Shown here one piece after another: positions 8,488 to 17,508 of a DNA stretch of 64,000 nt. Below the pieces are notes generated by a model. The model was given only the letters and a program-made list of their open reading frames with translations. It was not told the DNA's origin and did not search any database. Source of the stretch: Rhodopirellula baltica SH 1 (GTDB lineage Bacteria > Planctomycetota > Planctomycetia > Pirellulales > Pirellulaceae); assembly GCF_000196115.1 (NCBI RefSeq), contig NC_005027.1, positions 5,700,001 to 5,764,000 of the forward strand, written 5' to 3'. Position 1 is the stretch's first letter, and each line of letters begins with the position of its first letter. Both the position numbers and the translations under genes were made by a program.

Positions 8488-11400
8488 ATGACTGTTGATC
8501 TGGACGCAATCGCCCAACGCGGGCGATGCGAGGTCTCGAGTTTACGCCTGGCCCTGCCACTGATTGAGCAAGGTTACACGCCCCCGTTTCTCTCGCGATA
8601 TCGTCGTGACGAACTCGGGGATATCGACGAGGCCAGTCTGTGGAACCTCGCACATGCGGTGCGAACGCAGAAAAAACTCGATGAATATCGATCTGATCTA
8701 CAAGAAGCCTGGAAGCAAACTCCGCTGGCGGATCCCGCTATCGGACGAGCGATCGGCAACGCACAGTCCAAGCGTCTGCTTGATCGGCTGAGTCGCCGGG
8801 TCAAATTGGAAACGGGCGAATCGGCAAACCTGGCCCAGCGTTTGGCCGTTCGCACGCTCAACCCACAAAAGGGCGATGGCGAAGACCTAAAGGCTTTGGC
8901 GGAGTCCTTGGCTGCCGAACCAGCCGCAGTAGAAACCACGGCCGAGGGCGAAGCAGCCTCACCAGAGCCCGCCTCGAACGATGTCGACGGTGCGTTGGCA
9001 AAGCTGGATGCGACCATCGCCAAACGCTTGATCGGCGATCCGCGAATTGTCGGTGCCGCGGTCCGTTGGCTTTCTCGCAACGCGAAAATTCGCGTGATGG
9101 AAGTTCACGATCCTCACATTCAGGCCGACGACGACTCATCGGAATCGTCTGATCCTCAGCCCAAAGCCCAAAAGTCGGCTGCTCCTGCAAAGGACCAACC
9201 CGAAGCGGCCGCCGAGACGAAAGTTTCGGAAGCTCCCGCCTCGGCTGCCGCGACCGAGACCGCCGAAGCAACTCCAGCAGCAGATGCCCCTGCTGCTGAA
9301 AGTGCTGCTGCTGAAGGTGCCGCTCCGGAAGCAAACGCCACCGAAGCCGCCAGCAGTCCGGAAACGCCAACCGCGGAAGCAGCCCAAACGCCAGCCAGCG
9401 AGCCGGTTGCTGAGGCCGCCCCGGCGGAACAAGCTGCTCCGACCGAGCCAGCCGACGCAGAAGCTCCCGCTGAGCAACCTTCCGCTGAGCAGCCTGCTGC
9501 AGCGGCAACACCGACTGCCGAAGCACTTGCCCCAGCGGCGGAATCAGCCGAATCGACCGAGCAGCCTGCCTCGGACAAGCCAGCTGCCTCGGTGACCAAG
9601 CAGGCACCAGCAGCCAAAGCGGCCCCGGCAAAAGCGAAAGCCAAGAAATCGAAGAAGATTTCTCCTCGGCAACGTCGCCGCCGCTGGTTGGTCAGCACGC
9701 TCAAGCCGCTTGCCGGGAAGAGTATGCCCGCCAACAAGCTCAGCTCGTTCCAATTGGTGATGCTCGGGCGTGCCCTGCGAAGCCAAGTGGCCCAGTGTGC
9801 GTTTGATTACGACGCAGCGAAGTTGGTCGCGGAATTGCAAAAGACCGCCGCCGGATTCAACCGCCCGTTGGCGGATCGTTTGTCCGGGTTGGTGCTCGAA
9901 AACGAAGCCATCATTCGCGACGCGGCCGAAGCGGCATGGTGGGACGAATTGCAGGAGCAGGCTTCTGCACGATTGGTTTCCATCGCCGCCGACAACTTGC
10001 ATTCGCAAATCAACCGTGGCGGCGTCGAAGCCAAAGTGGTGATGTCGATCGATGCCGTTGGCCCTCGTACCGCCGCCACTTCGATCGTCTCATCGGACGG
10101 ACGTCTGCTTCACAGCGAAGACATTCCGTGTCAATTGTCCGCCGCCATGCGGACGTTGGCCGTGACAAAGATGGGCGAGCTGATTCATGCTCACCACGTC
10201 GATCTGATCGTGATCAGCAACGGTCCCGCACGCCGGGCTTGCATGATCGCGGTTGGCGAACTGATCAAGCAATCAGCGGACAAATCGGTTCGTTGGACTT
10301 TGGCTGACCGCAGCGGCGCAGACGCGTATGCCGGTGGGCCGGCCGGCGATCAAGAAATGAAATCGACTCCGCGTCGATTCCGAGCGGCCGCCTGGATCGC
10401 TTTTTCTGCGATGCAGCCTGCTCAAGCATTGGTCAAAGTCGATCCGCTGAAGTTGCGACTCGGTTCGTTCCAACGCGAATTGTCCGATGACGCGGTTTTG
10501 TCAGCACTCGAAGACGTGATGGTCAGCGGTGCTGCCCGAGGCGGCGTGGATGTCAACTCAACCGCGACGACCTGGATGCAGCGATTGCCCGGCATCACGC
10601 CTGATATCTCTCAAGCCATTGATGAACGTCGTCGTGAGAAGCTGATTGCGTCCCGCGAAGATTTGGCGACCGCGGTCGAATGGCCATCCGTCGTGAATTC
10701 TCGTCAAGCGATGCCGTTCCTGCGAGTTTTCGCTAGCGAAGAAACGCTCGATGGAACATTGATTCATCCGGATGACTATCCACTCGCAAAGAAGCTCGCC
10801 ACCGCTTTGAATGTCGAGCTGCCGCCAGACCGTCCGCCAGCTTACGAACTGCCTGACTACAGCACGCCTGCACCGGCTCCTGCTCCCGCTGCGGTGGAAG
10901 CACCCGCGGAAGCGACCAGCGAAGCAGTCCCCGCCGCTGAAGAAACGGCAGCAGACGGTGCCGAGTCAGAAAACGCCGCCAGTGCATCTTCCGCTGAGTT
11001 GTCAGCGGAAACCTCGCCGGAATCGACCGAAGCTCCTGCTTCGGATGCTTCCAGCGAAGAACCAGTCGCGGAAGCCAGTTCGGACGAAACCCCCGCCGAC
11101 GATGCCCCCGCACCGGAAGCCGTGGCCGAATCAGCAGAATCCGCTGCAAGCGATAGTGAGGCCAGTGAAGAGCCCGCAGTGGCAGGTGGCGATGCAGCCG
11201 AAACCAAGGCTGAAGCGGACGCTCCCGCGGCACCCGCCGCACCGGAGCCCGTTCGTCGTCCGATGCCGGAACGTGCCGCTGTCGACAAGCTGATCAAGGA
11301 ATGGCAAATCGGAAAACGGCGTTCGCATCAATTGGTTCGTTGGTTGTGCGATCCGTTCGGCGAAGGAGCTTCCGAGGGCGAAGCACCGGCCGTGATGACA

Positions 11401-12261
11401 GCAATGCCATCACTGTCTGAACTCAAGCAAGGCGATCAAGTCATCGGCGTGGTCGTCGGTGTAATGCCGTTCGGCGTGTTCATTGAGTTGTCGCCCGACT
11501 GCAGTGGCTTGATCCACGTCAGCCGCATCTCGGACAGCTACGTCGAGGATTTGCACGAAGCCGTTCAAGTCGGTGACGTTATCACCGCTTGGGTGACAGG
11601 GACGGATGCGAAGCGTCGCCGAGTGGCACTCAGTGCGATCTCGCCCGAACGCGAAGCGGCAATGGAGTCGCGACGCCAGAACGAACGCGGTGGGCGTGGC
11701 CCCGGCGGTCGCGGTCAACGCGGCGGCCAAGGCGGTGCTCAAGGTACTGGGCAAGGTCAACGTTCGGAATCGGCACCACGTGGTCGTGGTGGACAGTCCG
11801 GAGGCGATGGACGCACCGGTCAAGGTGGACAACGCGGCGGTCCAGGTCGTGGACAGGGGCAAGGTCGTGGTGCCCAAGGCGGACGTGGCGGCAAGCCAGG
11901 TGGTCGTCCCGGCGGACGCGATGGTGGCCGAGGCGGTCGCGGTCGTGGACCAAAGAAACCAGAAGTTTATGAAGTGATCGGCAAGGATCCTGAGAAGCCA
12001 AAGATCAGCGATGCGATGGCCAAAGGCGATGAGCCCATGCGATCCTTCGGCGATCTGATGCAAATGTTCAGCAAGGAGAAAGGTCAAACGACTCCTTCTG
12101 CGGACAAAAAGCCAGCCGCGAAGCCACCTGCTGCAGAGAAGCCGGTTGCCGAAAAGCCAGCAGAAGTGAAGCCGGCTGACACTGCACCTGCGGACGCGCC
12201 GAAGGCCGAGGCTCCAGTTGCCGAAGCATCGAAACCAGCCGCTTCTGAGGGAGACGAATGA
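8488..12261 (+). CDS. Divergent Tex-like S1 RNA-binding protein with low-complexity insertions
   Basis: A 1257-aa protein built on the Tex (toxin expression/transcription accessory) plan, though Tex is normally about 720-780 aa. The Tex N-terminus is visible (IEQGYTPPFLSRYRRDELGDIDE, residues 26-48). A YqgF-like nuclease-fold segment starts near residue 514 (KVVMSIDAVGPRTAATSIV), the HhH region holds GGVDVNSTATTWMQRLPGIT near 688, the Tex-like LDGTLIHPDDYPLAKKL follows, and an S1 domain (VVVGVMPFGVFIELSPDCSGLIHVSRIS) spans about 977-1052. Between them are Ala/Glu/Pro-rich linkers at about 212-390 and 792-921. The C-terminus has an Arg/Gly-rich RNA-binding-type tract (about 1068-1158) and a Lys/Pro/Ala-rich end. 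It is translationally coupled to the next gene. Confidence 0.8.
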   Translation: MTVDLDAIAQRGRCEVSSLRLALPLIEQGYTPPFLSRYRRDELGDIDEASLWNLAHAVRTQKKLDEYRSDLQEAWKQTPLADPAIGRAIGNAQSKRLLDRLSRRVKLETGESANLAQRLAVRTLNPQKGDGEDLKALAESLAAEPAAVETTAEGEAASPEPASNDVDGALAKLDATIAKRLIGDPRIVGAAVRWLSRNAKIRVMEVHDPHIQADDDSSESSDPQPKAQKSAAPAKDQPEAAAETKVSEAPASAAATETAEATPAADAPAAESAAAEGAAPEANATEAASSPETPTAEAAQTPASEPVAEAAPAEQAAPTEPADAEAPAEQPSAEQPAAAATPTAEALAPAAESAESTEQPASDKPAASVTKQAPAAKAAPAKAKAKKSKKISPRQRRRRWLVSTLKPLAGKSMPANKLSSFQLVMLGRALRSQVAQCAFDYDAAKLVAELQKTAAGFNRPLADRLSGLVLENEAIIRDAAEAAWWDELQEQASARLVSIAADNLHSQINRGGVEAKVVMSIDAVGPRTAATSIVSSDGRLLHSEDIPCQLSAAMRTLAVTKMGELIHAHHVDLIVISNGPARRACMIAVGELIKQSADKSVRWTLADRSGADAYAGGPAGDQEMKSTPRRFRAAAWIAFSAMQPAQALVKVDPLKLRLGSFQRELSDDAVLSALEDVMVSGAARGGVDVNSTATTWMQRLPGITPDISQAIDERRREKLIASREDLATAVEWPSVVNSRQAMPFLRVFASEETLDGTLIHPDDYPLAKKLATALNVELPPDRPPAYELPDYSTPAPAPAPAAVEAPAEATSEAVPAAEETAADGAESENAASASSAELSAETSPESTEAPASDASSEEPVAEASSDETPADDAPAPEAVAESAESAASDSEASEEPAVAGGDAAETKAEADAPAAPAAPEPVRRPMPERAAVDKLIKEWQIGKRRSHQLVRWLCDPFGEGASEGEAPAVMTAMPSLSELKQGDQVIGVVVGVMPFGVFIELSPDCSGLIHVSRISDSYVEDLHEAVQVGDVITAWVTGTDAKRRRVALSAISPEREAAMESRRQNERGGRGPGGRGQRGGQGGAQGTGQGQRSESAPRGRGGQSGGDGRTGQGGQRGGPGRGQGQGRGAQGGRGGKPGGRPGGRDGGRGGRGRGPKKPEVYEVIGKDPEKPKISDAMAKGDEPMRSFGDLMQMFSKEKGQTTPSADKKPAAKPPAAEKPVAEKPAEVKPADTAPADAPKAEAPVAEASKPAASEGDE

Positions 12262-12755
12262 GCGACGACTTTCAGTCTCGATTGGAATCGGCCATCGCTC
12301 GTGGACGCCGGCGCGCGGAGCATGAAGCTTCGCAGGAGCGGCAGAAGGAGATGTCCGAGGAAGAGCTGAAACGACTTCACACGTCGTATCGTTTGTCCTT
12401 GTCAGAACAAATTGAAACTGCCGTGCGTCGCGTGGCAGATCACTTTCCCGGTTTCCGCTACGAATCTGTCTTCGGCGAAGAAGGCTGGGGTGCGGCCTGT
12501 TACCGAGATGATCTGAGGCTCGATGCCGGGCGTCGCACCAATCTGTACAGCCGTTTGGAATTGGTCATTCGGCCGTACAGCGATTTGAGAGTGCTGGACT
12601 TGAAGGGCAAAGGCACGGTCATGAACCGTGAGCTATTCAATCGCACGCACTACACCAAAATCGCGGAAGTGGAAACGGAAGATTTTAGCCAATTGATCGA
12701 CTCCTGGGCGATCGAATACGCCGAGATGTATTCCGCCAAAAGCTCGACGTCTTGA
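12258..12755 (+). CDS. Conserved-looking hypothetical protein, coupled to Tex-like gene
   Basis: A 165-aa soluble protein whose ATG overlaps the Tex-like stop as ATGA. The N-terminal 45 residues are rich in Arg, Glu and Lys and likely helical (SRLESAIARGRRRAEHEASQERQKEMSEEELKRLH). The rest looks like a compact alpha/beta domain, with YESVFGEEGWGAACYRDDLRL, RTNLYSRLELVIRPYSDLRVLDLKGKGTVMNRELFNR and an acidic, helical end (DFSQLIDSWAIEYAEMYSAK). No signal peptide or membrane helix. I do not recognise the family. The coupling suggests a role with the RNA-binding protein upstream, but that is only inference. Confidence 0.75.
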   Translation: MSDDFQSRLESAIARGRRRAEHEASQERQKEMSEEELKRLHTSYRLSLSEQIETAVRRVADHFPGFRYESVFGEEGWGAACYRDDLRLDAGRRTNLYSRLELVIRPYSDLRVLDLKGKGTVMNRELFNRTHYTKIAEVETEDFSQLIDSWAIEYAEMYSAKSSTS

Positions 12756-12954
12756 GCGTTCGCTGAGCACTCTTCGCACGCGATCGACTGGCTTCGGTCC
12801 GGACCAATCTCGTTCATCTGAACCGCATGTTCGCCCACCGGCTTGTTGATTTAACGAGCCGTACCGCGTTCGCGGCGGTGAAACAGATGCCAACCGGTGC
12901 TAACGCCCATCGGCTCATTGTTGTCATTCGGTATCCGACCGAATCAACAGCTTG

Positions 12955-14478
12955 CTAGGTCGATTGTTCCTGGGTGACATTCTTTGCCACCTGCATTCGA
13001 GCGTGCGTCGGCAGGTGGTTCTTGCCAATTCTTCCGTCGGCTTTGCCCCATCCGAGCGGACGGTTTTGATGTTGCACAATCAGCCACCCGCGGAGATCCG
13101 TGGGGACCGTGCCGCCTGCTAGAAAGGTCGCGGCTTCGGTATCGTCCAGTTCGATGCGTGCGGCGTTCACGGTCAAAGGATCACTCGTGTGTCTCAGTGC
13201 GCACGCATGGGACGGTTTCCAAGTTTGTCCGGTACGGTGGGCGACTTCCGGGCCAATCGTCCAGTCTTGTTTGACCCACTCGGGAGCACCTTTGCAGAAC
13301 GCTTCTGCGATCCAGTCTCGTTGCCGAAAGAACACTGAGCCTTCTGTGTCGGCTTCCGACGGGGATACACCGAGGACGGATTGGATCAGTTCATCGCAGT
13401 CGGAATCCAGTGGTTGCTCTGATCGCAACACGCCTCGACGAAGCAGCCAAGGATCTTCTGAGAATTCAGCGGCTTCTTCGGATTCGCCCACGACGATTGG
13501 TTTGGTCAATCGAGCCGCAAACGCACCAGCACATTCATCGCGATGCGGCCATACTCGGTAACCGCAATCGGCGAGCGGGCTTTGGTAGTCGCTCAAAGTC
13601 GAAACGGGAAATGGTTGCATCTCCAATTCCCGAATCATCCAATCGATTTGATCTTCGTTTTCCGCGACGGCAAAGGTGCATGTGCTGTAGACGATCGTTC
13701 CGCCAGGTCGTAGCAGTTTGTGAGCGGCTGCGAGGATTCGTTGTTGGCGTGCAGCATTCGTCGCTACCATCGATTCGTTGACGGCGCCTTTGGATTGCCG
13801 GCCTCGTGATAGCAAGGCTTGGCCGCTGCAAGGAGCGTCGATCAAAATCGTGTCGAAGACGCCCGGTAACTTCTCCGCGAGAGCATCCGGGTCTTCGCTG
13901 CTGATCGCGTACCGATCGGATCCCGTGCGAGACAAGTTGTACGCTAGCGGCGCGACCCGTGAACGGATCGGTTCGTTGGCGAGCAAGAAGCCGTCGTCGC
14001 CGATGGCTTCCAAGAGACCAGTCGCTTTTCCGCCGGGAGCTGCGCAAAGATCACAAACCAGTTGTCCAGACAGCGAATCGGTATGAGCTTCAGCGGCTGC
14101 GAGAGCGAGAAGTGATCCAGCGTCTTGCAAGTAGAAATCACCTGCGGCGAAGTCAATGGAACGTGAGGCGTGAAAGCCATCCGGTATCGCAAGAGCCAGT
14201 GGGTACCAAGGCACATCAATTGGGTTCAGCGAATCGGCGTCACTGTGGCTGAATCGAAACGCATCGGTGCGATCTCGACGAACTCGCATCACATTCGCGT
14301 GACGCTGGCTCATCGCCGCGGCGAGCCGCTCCTGCTCATCTTTTGGTAATTCAATGGGTGCGATCGCCGCGGAGACCTGCTCCGCGTCAAGCTCGACCGG
14401 TTTGCGATTGGCGGATGGTTTGGAAGATGCCGACGATTTGCGGCTGGCTTTCTTTGAGCCTTTTCGAGACCGGCTCAC
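12955..14478 (-). CDS. RsmF/RsmB-like rRNA (cytosine-5) methyltransferase
   Basis: A 507-aa NOL1/NOP2/Sun-family RNA m5C methyltransferase. The N-terminus is a Lys/Ser-rich tail. Core motifs: YLQDAGSLLALAAAEAH, the SAM-binding LVCDLCAAPGGKATGLLEAI (about residues 136-155), the DAPCSGQALLSRG motif IV, and STCTFAVAENEDQIDWMI containing the second catalytic-motif cysteine. The C-terminus (PTDLRGWLIVQHQNRPLGWGKADGRIGKNHLP) resembles the RsmF/YebU PUA-like end, so 16S rRNA is the likely substrate. The start is a GTG overlapping the preceding stop as GTGA. It is the last gene of the lpxD-lpxI-ispE-spoVG run and converges on the gene ending at 12755. Confidence 0.88.
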   Translation of the reverse strand: MSRSRKGSKKASRKSSASSKPSANRKPVELDAEQVSAAIAPIELPKDEQERLAAAMSQRHANVMRVRRDRTDAFRFSHSDADSLNPIDVPWYPLALAIPDGFHASRSIDFAAGDFYLQDAGSLLALAAAEAHTDSLSGQLVCDLCAAPGGKATGLLEAIGDDGFLLANEPIRSRVAPLAYNLSRTGSDRYAISSEDPDALAEKLPGVFDTILIDAPCSGQALLSRGRQSKGAVNESMVATNAARQQRILAAAHKLLRPGGTIVYSTCTFAVAENEDQIDWMIRELEMQPFPVSTLSDYQSPLADCGYRVWPHRDECAGAFAARLTKPIVVGESEEAAEFSEDPWLLRRGVLRSEQPLDSDCDELIQSVLGVSPSEADTEGSVFFRQRDWIAEAFCKGAPEWVKQDWTIGPEVAHRTGQTWKPSHACALRHTSDPLTVNAARIELDDTEAATFLAGGTVPTDLRGWLIVQHQNRPLGWGKADGRIGKNHLPTHARMQVAKNVTQEQST

Positions 14479-14792
14479 GTTCGTGTGATCTTGTTCCAGA
14501 TGGACATCACTAACGACAGCGTCATCGCGATCACGAGCGGCGAGGTGAAGGTGAACATGATGAACAGCACCTGTGCGAGGCTGCCCGAGTCATCTTCGGG
14601 AGGTTTGGCACCCATCCAAATTGCAAAGTCGGTTTGAACGCTCGGAACTCGAGACGCATAAAACAACCCTGCCAGAAAGACGGCGCTGATCAGGACCAGC
14701 AGCAGCGACACGGCGATGCTGACTTGCGGCCGTGATGCACCGCGTGACGGTGTCCTGGGGTCGGGCGGATGAATGGAGTCGGCTTCAGTCAT
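14475..14792 (-). CDS. Small two-helix membrane protein, unknown
   Basis: A 105-aa protein with two hydrophobic segments, about residues 25-47 ([21 protein letters not shown]) and 76-100 ([25 protein letters not shown]), separated by a short polar loop. I chose the ATG at 14792, which overlaps the SpoVG stop as ATGACTGA, over an upstream TTG at 14810. Its stop overlaps the GTG start of the methyltransferase. It is sandwiched by translational coupling on both sides, so it is very likely real. I do not recognise a family. Confidence 0.75.
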   Translation of the reverse strand: MTEADSIHPPDPRTPSRGASRPQVSIAVSLLLVLISAVFLAGLFYASRVPSVQTDFAIWMGAKPPEDDSGSLAQVLFIMFTFTSPLVIAMTLSLVMSIWNKITRT

Positions 14793-15492
14793 TAAAAATG
14801 CCAGACCCAAAGTTGTCGAAAGGATCCGAGTTCTCTTGCGGCGAGGCGTCGGGTTTCGCTCCTCCAGCGTCGCGGTTTGGCGAATTGGTCACGGTCGAAC
14901 CACGAGACCCACCGCCACGACGATGAAGATGGGGTTGAGGGATGCGTTTTTCATCGCCTTGCTCGCCACGAACGATCAGTGTCTCTGAATCGTTTTCTGT
15001 TGCGTCGGTGCGGTCGGAACTCTCGTTGGATGCTGACGCGGAATCGCCCGAGGAAGAATTGGCGTAATCGGCTTCGTCGTAGTCTCCGGCGTCAAAGTCG
15101 TCCTCGTAACGGCTTCGGTAACCGGGTTGCTGCGATCGATCGAGTTCGGCTTCGAATTCTTCGATCACCGCCTGCTGAATCATTTCGCGGCACTCACTGT
15201 TAATCGGGTGCGCGACATCCGCGTAGAGCTTTTGAGGCGAGTTCGCGTTTTGGCCGCTCAGCTTGGCGCCACAATGGTTGCAGTAGGTTGCTCGCAAGTG
15301 GTTCTTCGAACTGCAACGCCCGCAGTGGCCGGTCAACTTTCGGCTGGGCATCGCGACGAAGGGGCCGCTCGTACCGTCGATGATTTTCAGATCACGAACG
15401 ACGAATGATTGATCAATGGTGATCGAGCAAAACGCCCGTAGACGATCCTCCGAACTTTCCATCAGCTTGATGCGAATCTCGGTAATTTCCAC
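14785..15492 (-). CDS. spoVG: SpoVG-domain protein with an internal zinc ribbon
   Basis: A 235-aa protein. Residues 1-50 match the first half of SpoVG ([46 protein letters not shown]) and residues 90-114 match the second half ([21 protein letters not shown]). In between is a CX2C-X10-CX2C zinc-ribbon-like insert (Cys57, Cys60, Cys71, Cys74). After residue 120 comes an acidic, Ser/Asp-rich, probably disordered tail. SpoVG of Firmicutes is a small (about 95 aa) nucleic-acid-binding regulator. The gene uses a GTG start 9 nt after ispE; linkage of ispE and spoVG is also found in Bacillus (with purR and yabJ between). The function in this lineage is not established; nucleic-acid binding is inferred. 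Confidence 0.88.
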   Translation of the reverse strand: MEITEIRIKLMESSEDRLRAFCSITIDQSFVVRDLKIIDGTSGPFVAMPSRKLTGHCGRCSSKNHLRATYCNHCGAKLSGQNANSPQKLYADVAHPINSECREMIQQAVIEEFEAELDRSQQPGYRSRYEDDFDAGDYDEADYANSSSGDSASASNESSDRTDATENDSETLIVRGEQGDEKRIPQPHLHRRGGGSRGSTVTNSPNRDAGGAKPDASPQENSDPFDNFGSGIFND

Positions 15493-15501
15493 GACGTACC
15501 C

Positions 15502-16491
15502 CTATGCGATGTGGATCTCCGACGGCACCACACAACTCATAACCGGTCGGATCAATGCGCCGCCCGGAAAAGTCGAACGCAAAGTTTCAGCAGCGATTGC
15601 TGCTTGTTGCGACGAGTCTGCCAAAGCGAAGCAAGCCGAACCGCTGCCCGTCATGTGGCAATGTGTCAGTCCAGCCTTCGACAGACATTCTAGGGCGGGA
15701 TCGATGCGCGATGAAAGCCCGCGTGCGGGCGCTTGCAAGGCGTTATGCAATGAAAACTCGGATTCCGCTGCGATTCCTTGCAAAGCACGCAATAATTCGT
15801 TGCTAGATTGGGGAGAATCGGGGACTTGGCACCTTGAATAGACTTGTGCGGTCGAAACACTCGCCGCTGGGTAAATGACGACTGCGTGCAGTGGATTGGC
15901 TAATGTGAAGAAGTTCAATTTCTCACCACGTCCGGTTGCATGTGCGCATTGAACCAAACGGTCGGCTTGCAGATCACCTAAGAAAAATGGGACGTCACTT
16001 CCAATTTCCGCTGCTAAAGAAAGAAGCGTCTCATTCTTAAGCGTTTCGGGCAGGTCCGATTGCGTCTCACGAGCGGCGGCCCATCCCAATTGCAACGCCG
16101 ACGCAGCATCGCTGCTGGCGCCACCCATTCCCGCCCCGCTTGGAATGTTTTTGTTCAGTTGAACTTCCCAGCCGCCGTCTAACCTCAGCGTTTCAGTGAG
16201 ACGATTGAGAGCACGCACGACCAGGTTTTTGTCATCGGTCGGGACCAGTAGCAATTCGTTGTCTTCGTCGACTTGCAATTCTGCAGCGACCGAAGTTCGT
16301 CCATCCGTCCAATCAACCGAAAGTTGGACACCGGGATTCGTGGTGCGACGGACATGAAGTTCATCTCGCCAATCGATCGCGACCATCACGGTATCCAGTT
16401 CATGAAAACCGTCGTCGCGACGTGCCAAGAGTTCGAGGAAGAGATTGAGTTTGGCGGGAGGCGACGTGGAATACCAGCGAGATTCGGTCAC
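15502..16491 (-). CDS. ispE: 4-diphosphocytidyl-2-C-methyl-D-erythritol kinase
   Basis: A 329-aa GHMP kinase that phosphorylates CDP-ME in the MEP isoprenoid pathway, cytoplasmic. N-terminal SPPAKLNLFLELLARRDDGFHELDTVM carries the substrate-binding Lys and the HELDTV motif; the ATP-binding loop is IPSGAGMGGASSDAASAL (about residues 114-131). The C-terminal motif MTGSGSACFAL is the third GHMP signature. It starts with GTG, 4 nt after the lpxI stop, and is followed 9 nt later by spoVG. Length is a little above the usual 280-310 aa, with extra residues in loops. Confidence 0.94.
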   Translation of the reverse strand: MTESRWYSTSPPAKLNLFLELLARRDDGFHELDTVMVAIDWRDELHVRRTTNPGVQLSVDWTDGRTSVAAELQVDEDNELLLVPTDDKNLVVRALNRLTETLRLDGGWEVQLNKNIPSGAGMGGASSDAASALQLGWAAARETQSDLPETLKNETLLSLAAEIGSDVPFFLGDLQADRLVQCAHATGRGEKLNFFTLANPLHAVVIYPAASVSTAQVYSRCQVPDSPQSSNELLRALQGIAAESEFSLHNALQAPARGLSSRIDPALECLSKAGLTHCHMTGSGSACFALADSSQQAAIAAETLRSTFPGGALIRPVMSCVVPSEIHIA

Positions 16492-16495
16492 TTGT

Positions 16496-17476
16496 TCAGG
16501 CTGCTTTGCGAGAAGACGACAGTTGGTCTTCCATGGTATCAGCAGATGCCATTGCTACCAAAGCGATCCCGAGTCGGTCGGCAAGTTGGATCGTTTCTTC
16601 GCTGTCGAGCAGGATCGTTTTGCCGGCTTCGATCGCGATCGCCGCACCGCCGGCTTCATGAACGCGTTGAATGGTTTGAGGCCCAATCGTTGGCACGTCG
16701 AATCGCATGTCTTGATCTGGTTTGCTGACTTTGACCAGTGTCCAACCACCGCGTCGACAAAGTTCGCCAGTTCGTGCGATGCACGCGTCGGTGCCTTCGA
16801 TGGCCTCGACTGCGATGATCGTCCCATCTTTGATTGTGATGGCTTGCCCGATATCCAACCCACCCATCGTTTTCGCGATTTGCCATCCCGAGGAAATGTC
16901 GGATTGAATTGCCGATGAAGGTTTACGCCGAGTCAGTTGTCCTGTTTTGGCGAGCAACTCAGGGGCCAAGTCCGTGGCGGAGCATATTTTCATCGCGTGA
17001 TTCTCATAGGTGTCGATTACTGCACCGAGCAATCTGTCGTCGCGTGCGTCCCGGCGAGCACCAAACAAACAGGGCCAAAACGTTTTGATACATGTCCAGT
17101 CCGGCGTATGGCGAATCCAAACCGAACCGCTGTAAAGCAGATCTGATTTAAATAGTTTTCCTGCCATCGTCACATGGGCGACATCATTGCGTTTGAAGTA
17201 TCGAAGATGGCCTCCGAAACGCCCAACGCCTGCCCAAAGCACGCTTTCACAAATGTCGTTGAGCTCTTCTCCCGCATGACCGGTGATAGCCACACAGTGA
17301 ACCGGATGACCGAGTGCCTTCAGCTTTTCGGCAACGCAGATTGGAAAACGTCCCCATCCCGCGATCAAACCCACCGGCGCGCCTTCGGGCACGTCGCGAA
17401 GAATTGATTCGCAATCATGCGACCGGCTTTCGCTGGTGTTGTGAACCGCGTTTCGCATTGGGAGAGCGTTTGTCAT
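16496..17476 (-). CDS. lpxI: UDP-2,3-diacylglucosamine pyrophosphatase LpxI
   Basis: A 326-aa LpxI (DUF1009) enzyme, which cleaves UDP-2,3-diacylglucosamine to lipid X and UMP in lipid A synthesis. Motifs: PVGLIAGWGRFPICVAEKLK near residue 34, VGRFGGHLRYFKRNDVAHVTMAGK, RRDARDDRLLGAVIDTYE, then the C-terminal half with DIGQAITIKDGTIIAVEAIEGTDACIARTGEL and GPQTIQRVHEAGGAAIAIEAGKTILLD. It follows lpxD by 32 nt, a common arrangement in organisms that use LpxI in place of LpxH. The first 30 residues look non-conserved, so the start could be a little downstream. A separate LpxH-like phosphoesterase is at 21750. Confidence 0.93.
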   Translation of the reverse strand: MTNALPMRNAVHNTSESRSHDCESILRDVPEGAPVGLIAGWGRFPICVAEKLKALGHPVHCVAITGHAGEELNDICESVLWAGVGRFGGHLRYFKRNDVAHVTMAGKLFKSDLLYSGSVWIRHTPDWTCIKTFWPCLFGARRDARDDRLLGAVIDTYENHAMKICSATDLAPELLAKTGQLTRRKPSSAIQSDISSGWQIAKTMGGLDIGQAITIKDGTIIAVEAIEGTDACIARTGELCRRGGWTLVKVSKPDQDMRFDVPTIGPQTIQRVHEAGGAAIAIEAGKTILLDSEETIQLADRLGIALVAMASADTMEDQLSSSRKAA

Positions 17477-17508
17477 GGCATTGCAGCTATGCGGGAACCC
17501 AGGATGAT

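Noticed and set aside
9136-9737. Antisense ORFs (113 and 193 aa) opposite the Tex-like gene
   Set aside because: They mirror Ala/Glu/Pro codon repeats of the plus-strand gene; composition is Gly/Ser/Ala-rich without any motif.
10857-11297. 146-aa antisense ORF opposite the second Tex linker
   Set aside because: Again a shadow of the low-complexity coding sequence.
11690-11960. Gly/Arg-codon tandem pattern that could be taken for a DNA repeat array or CRISPR
   Set aside because: Units are irregular, there are no spacers of fixed length, and the pattern is explained by an RGG-like protein tract.
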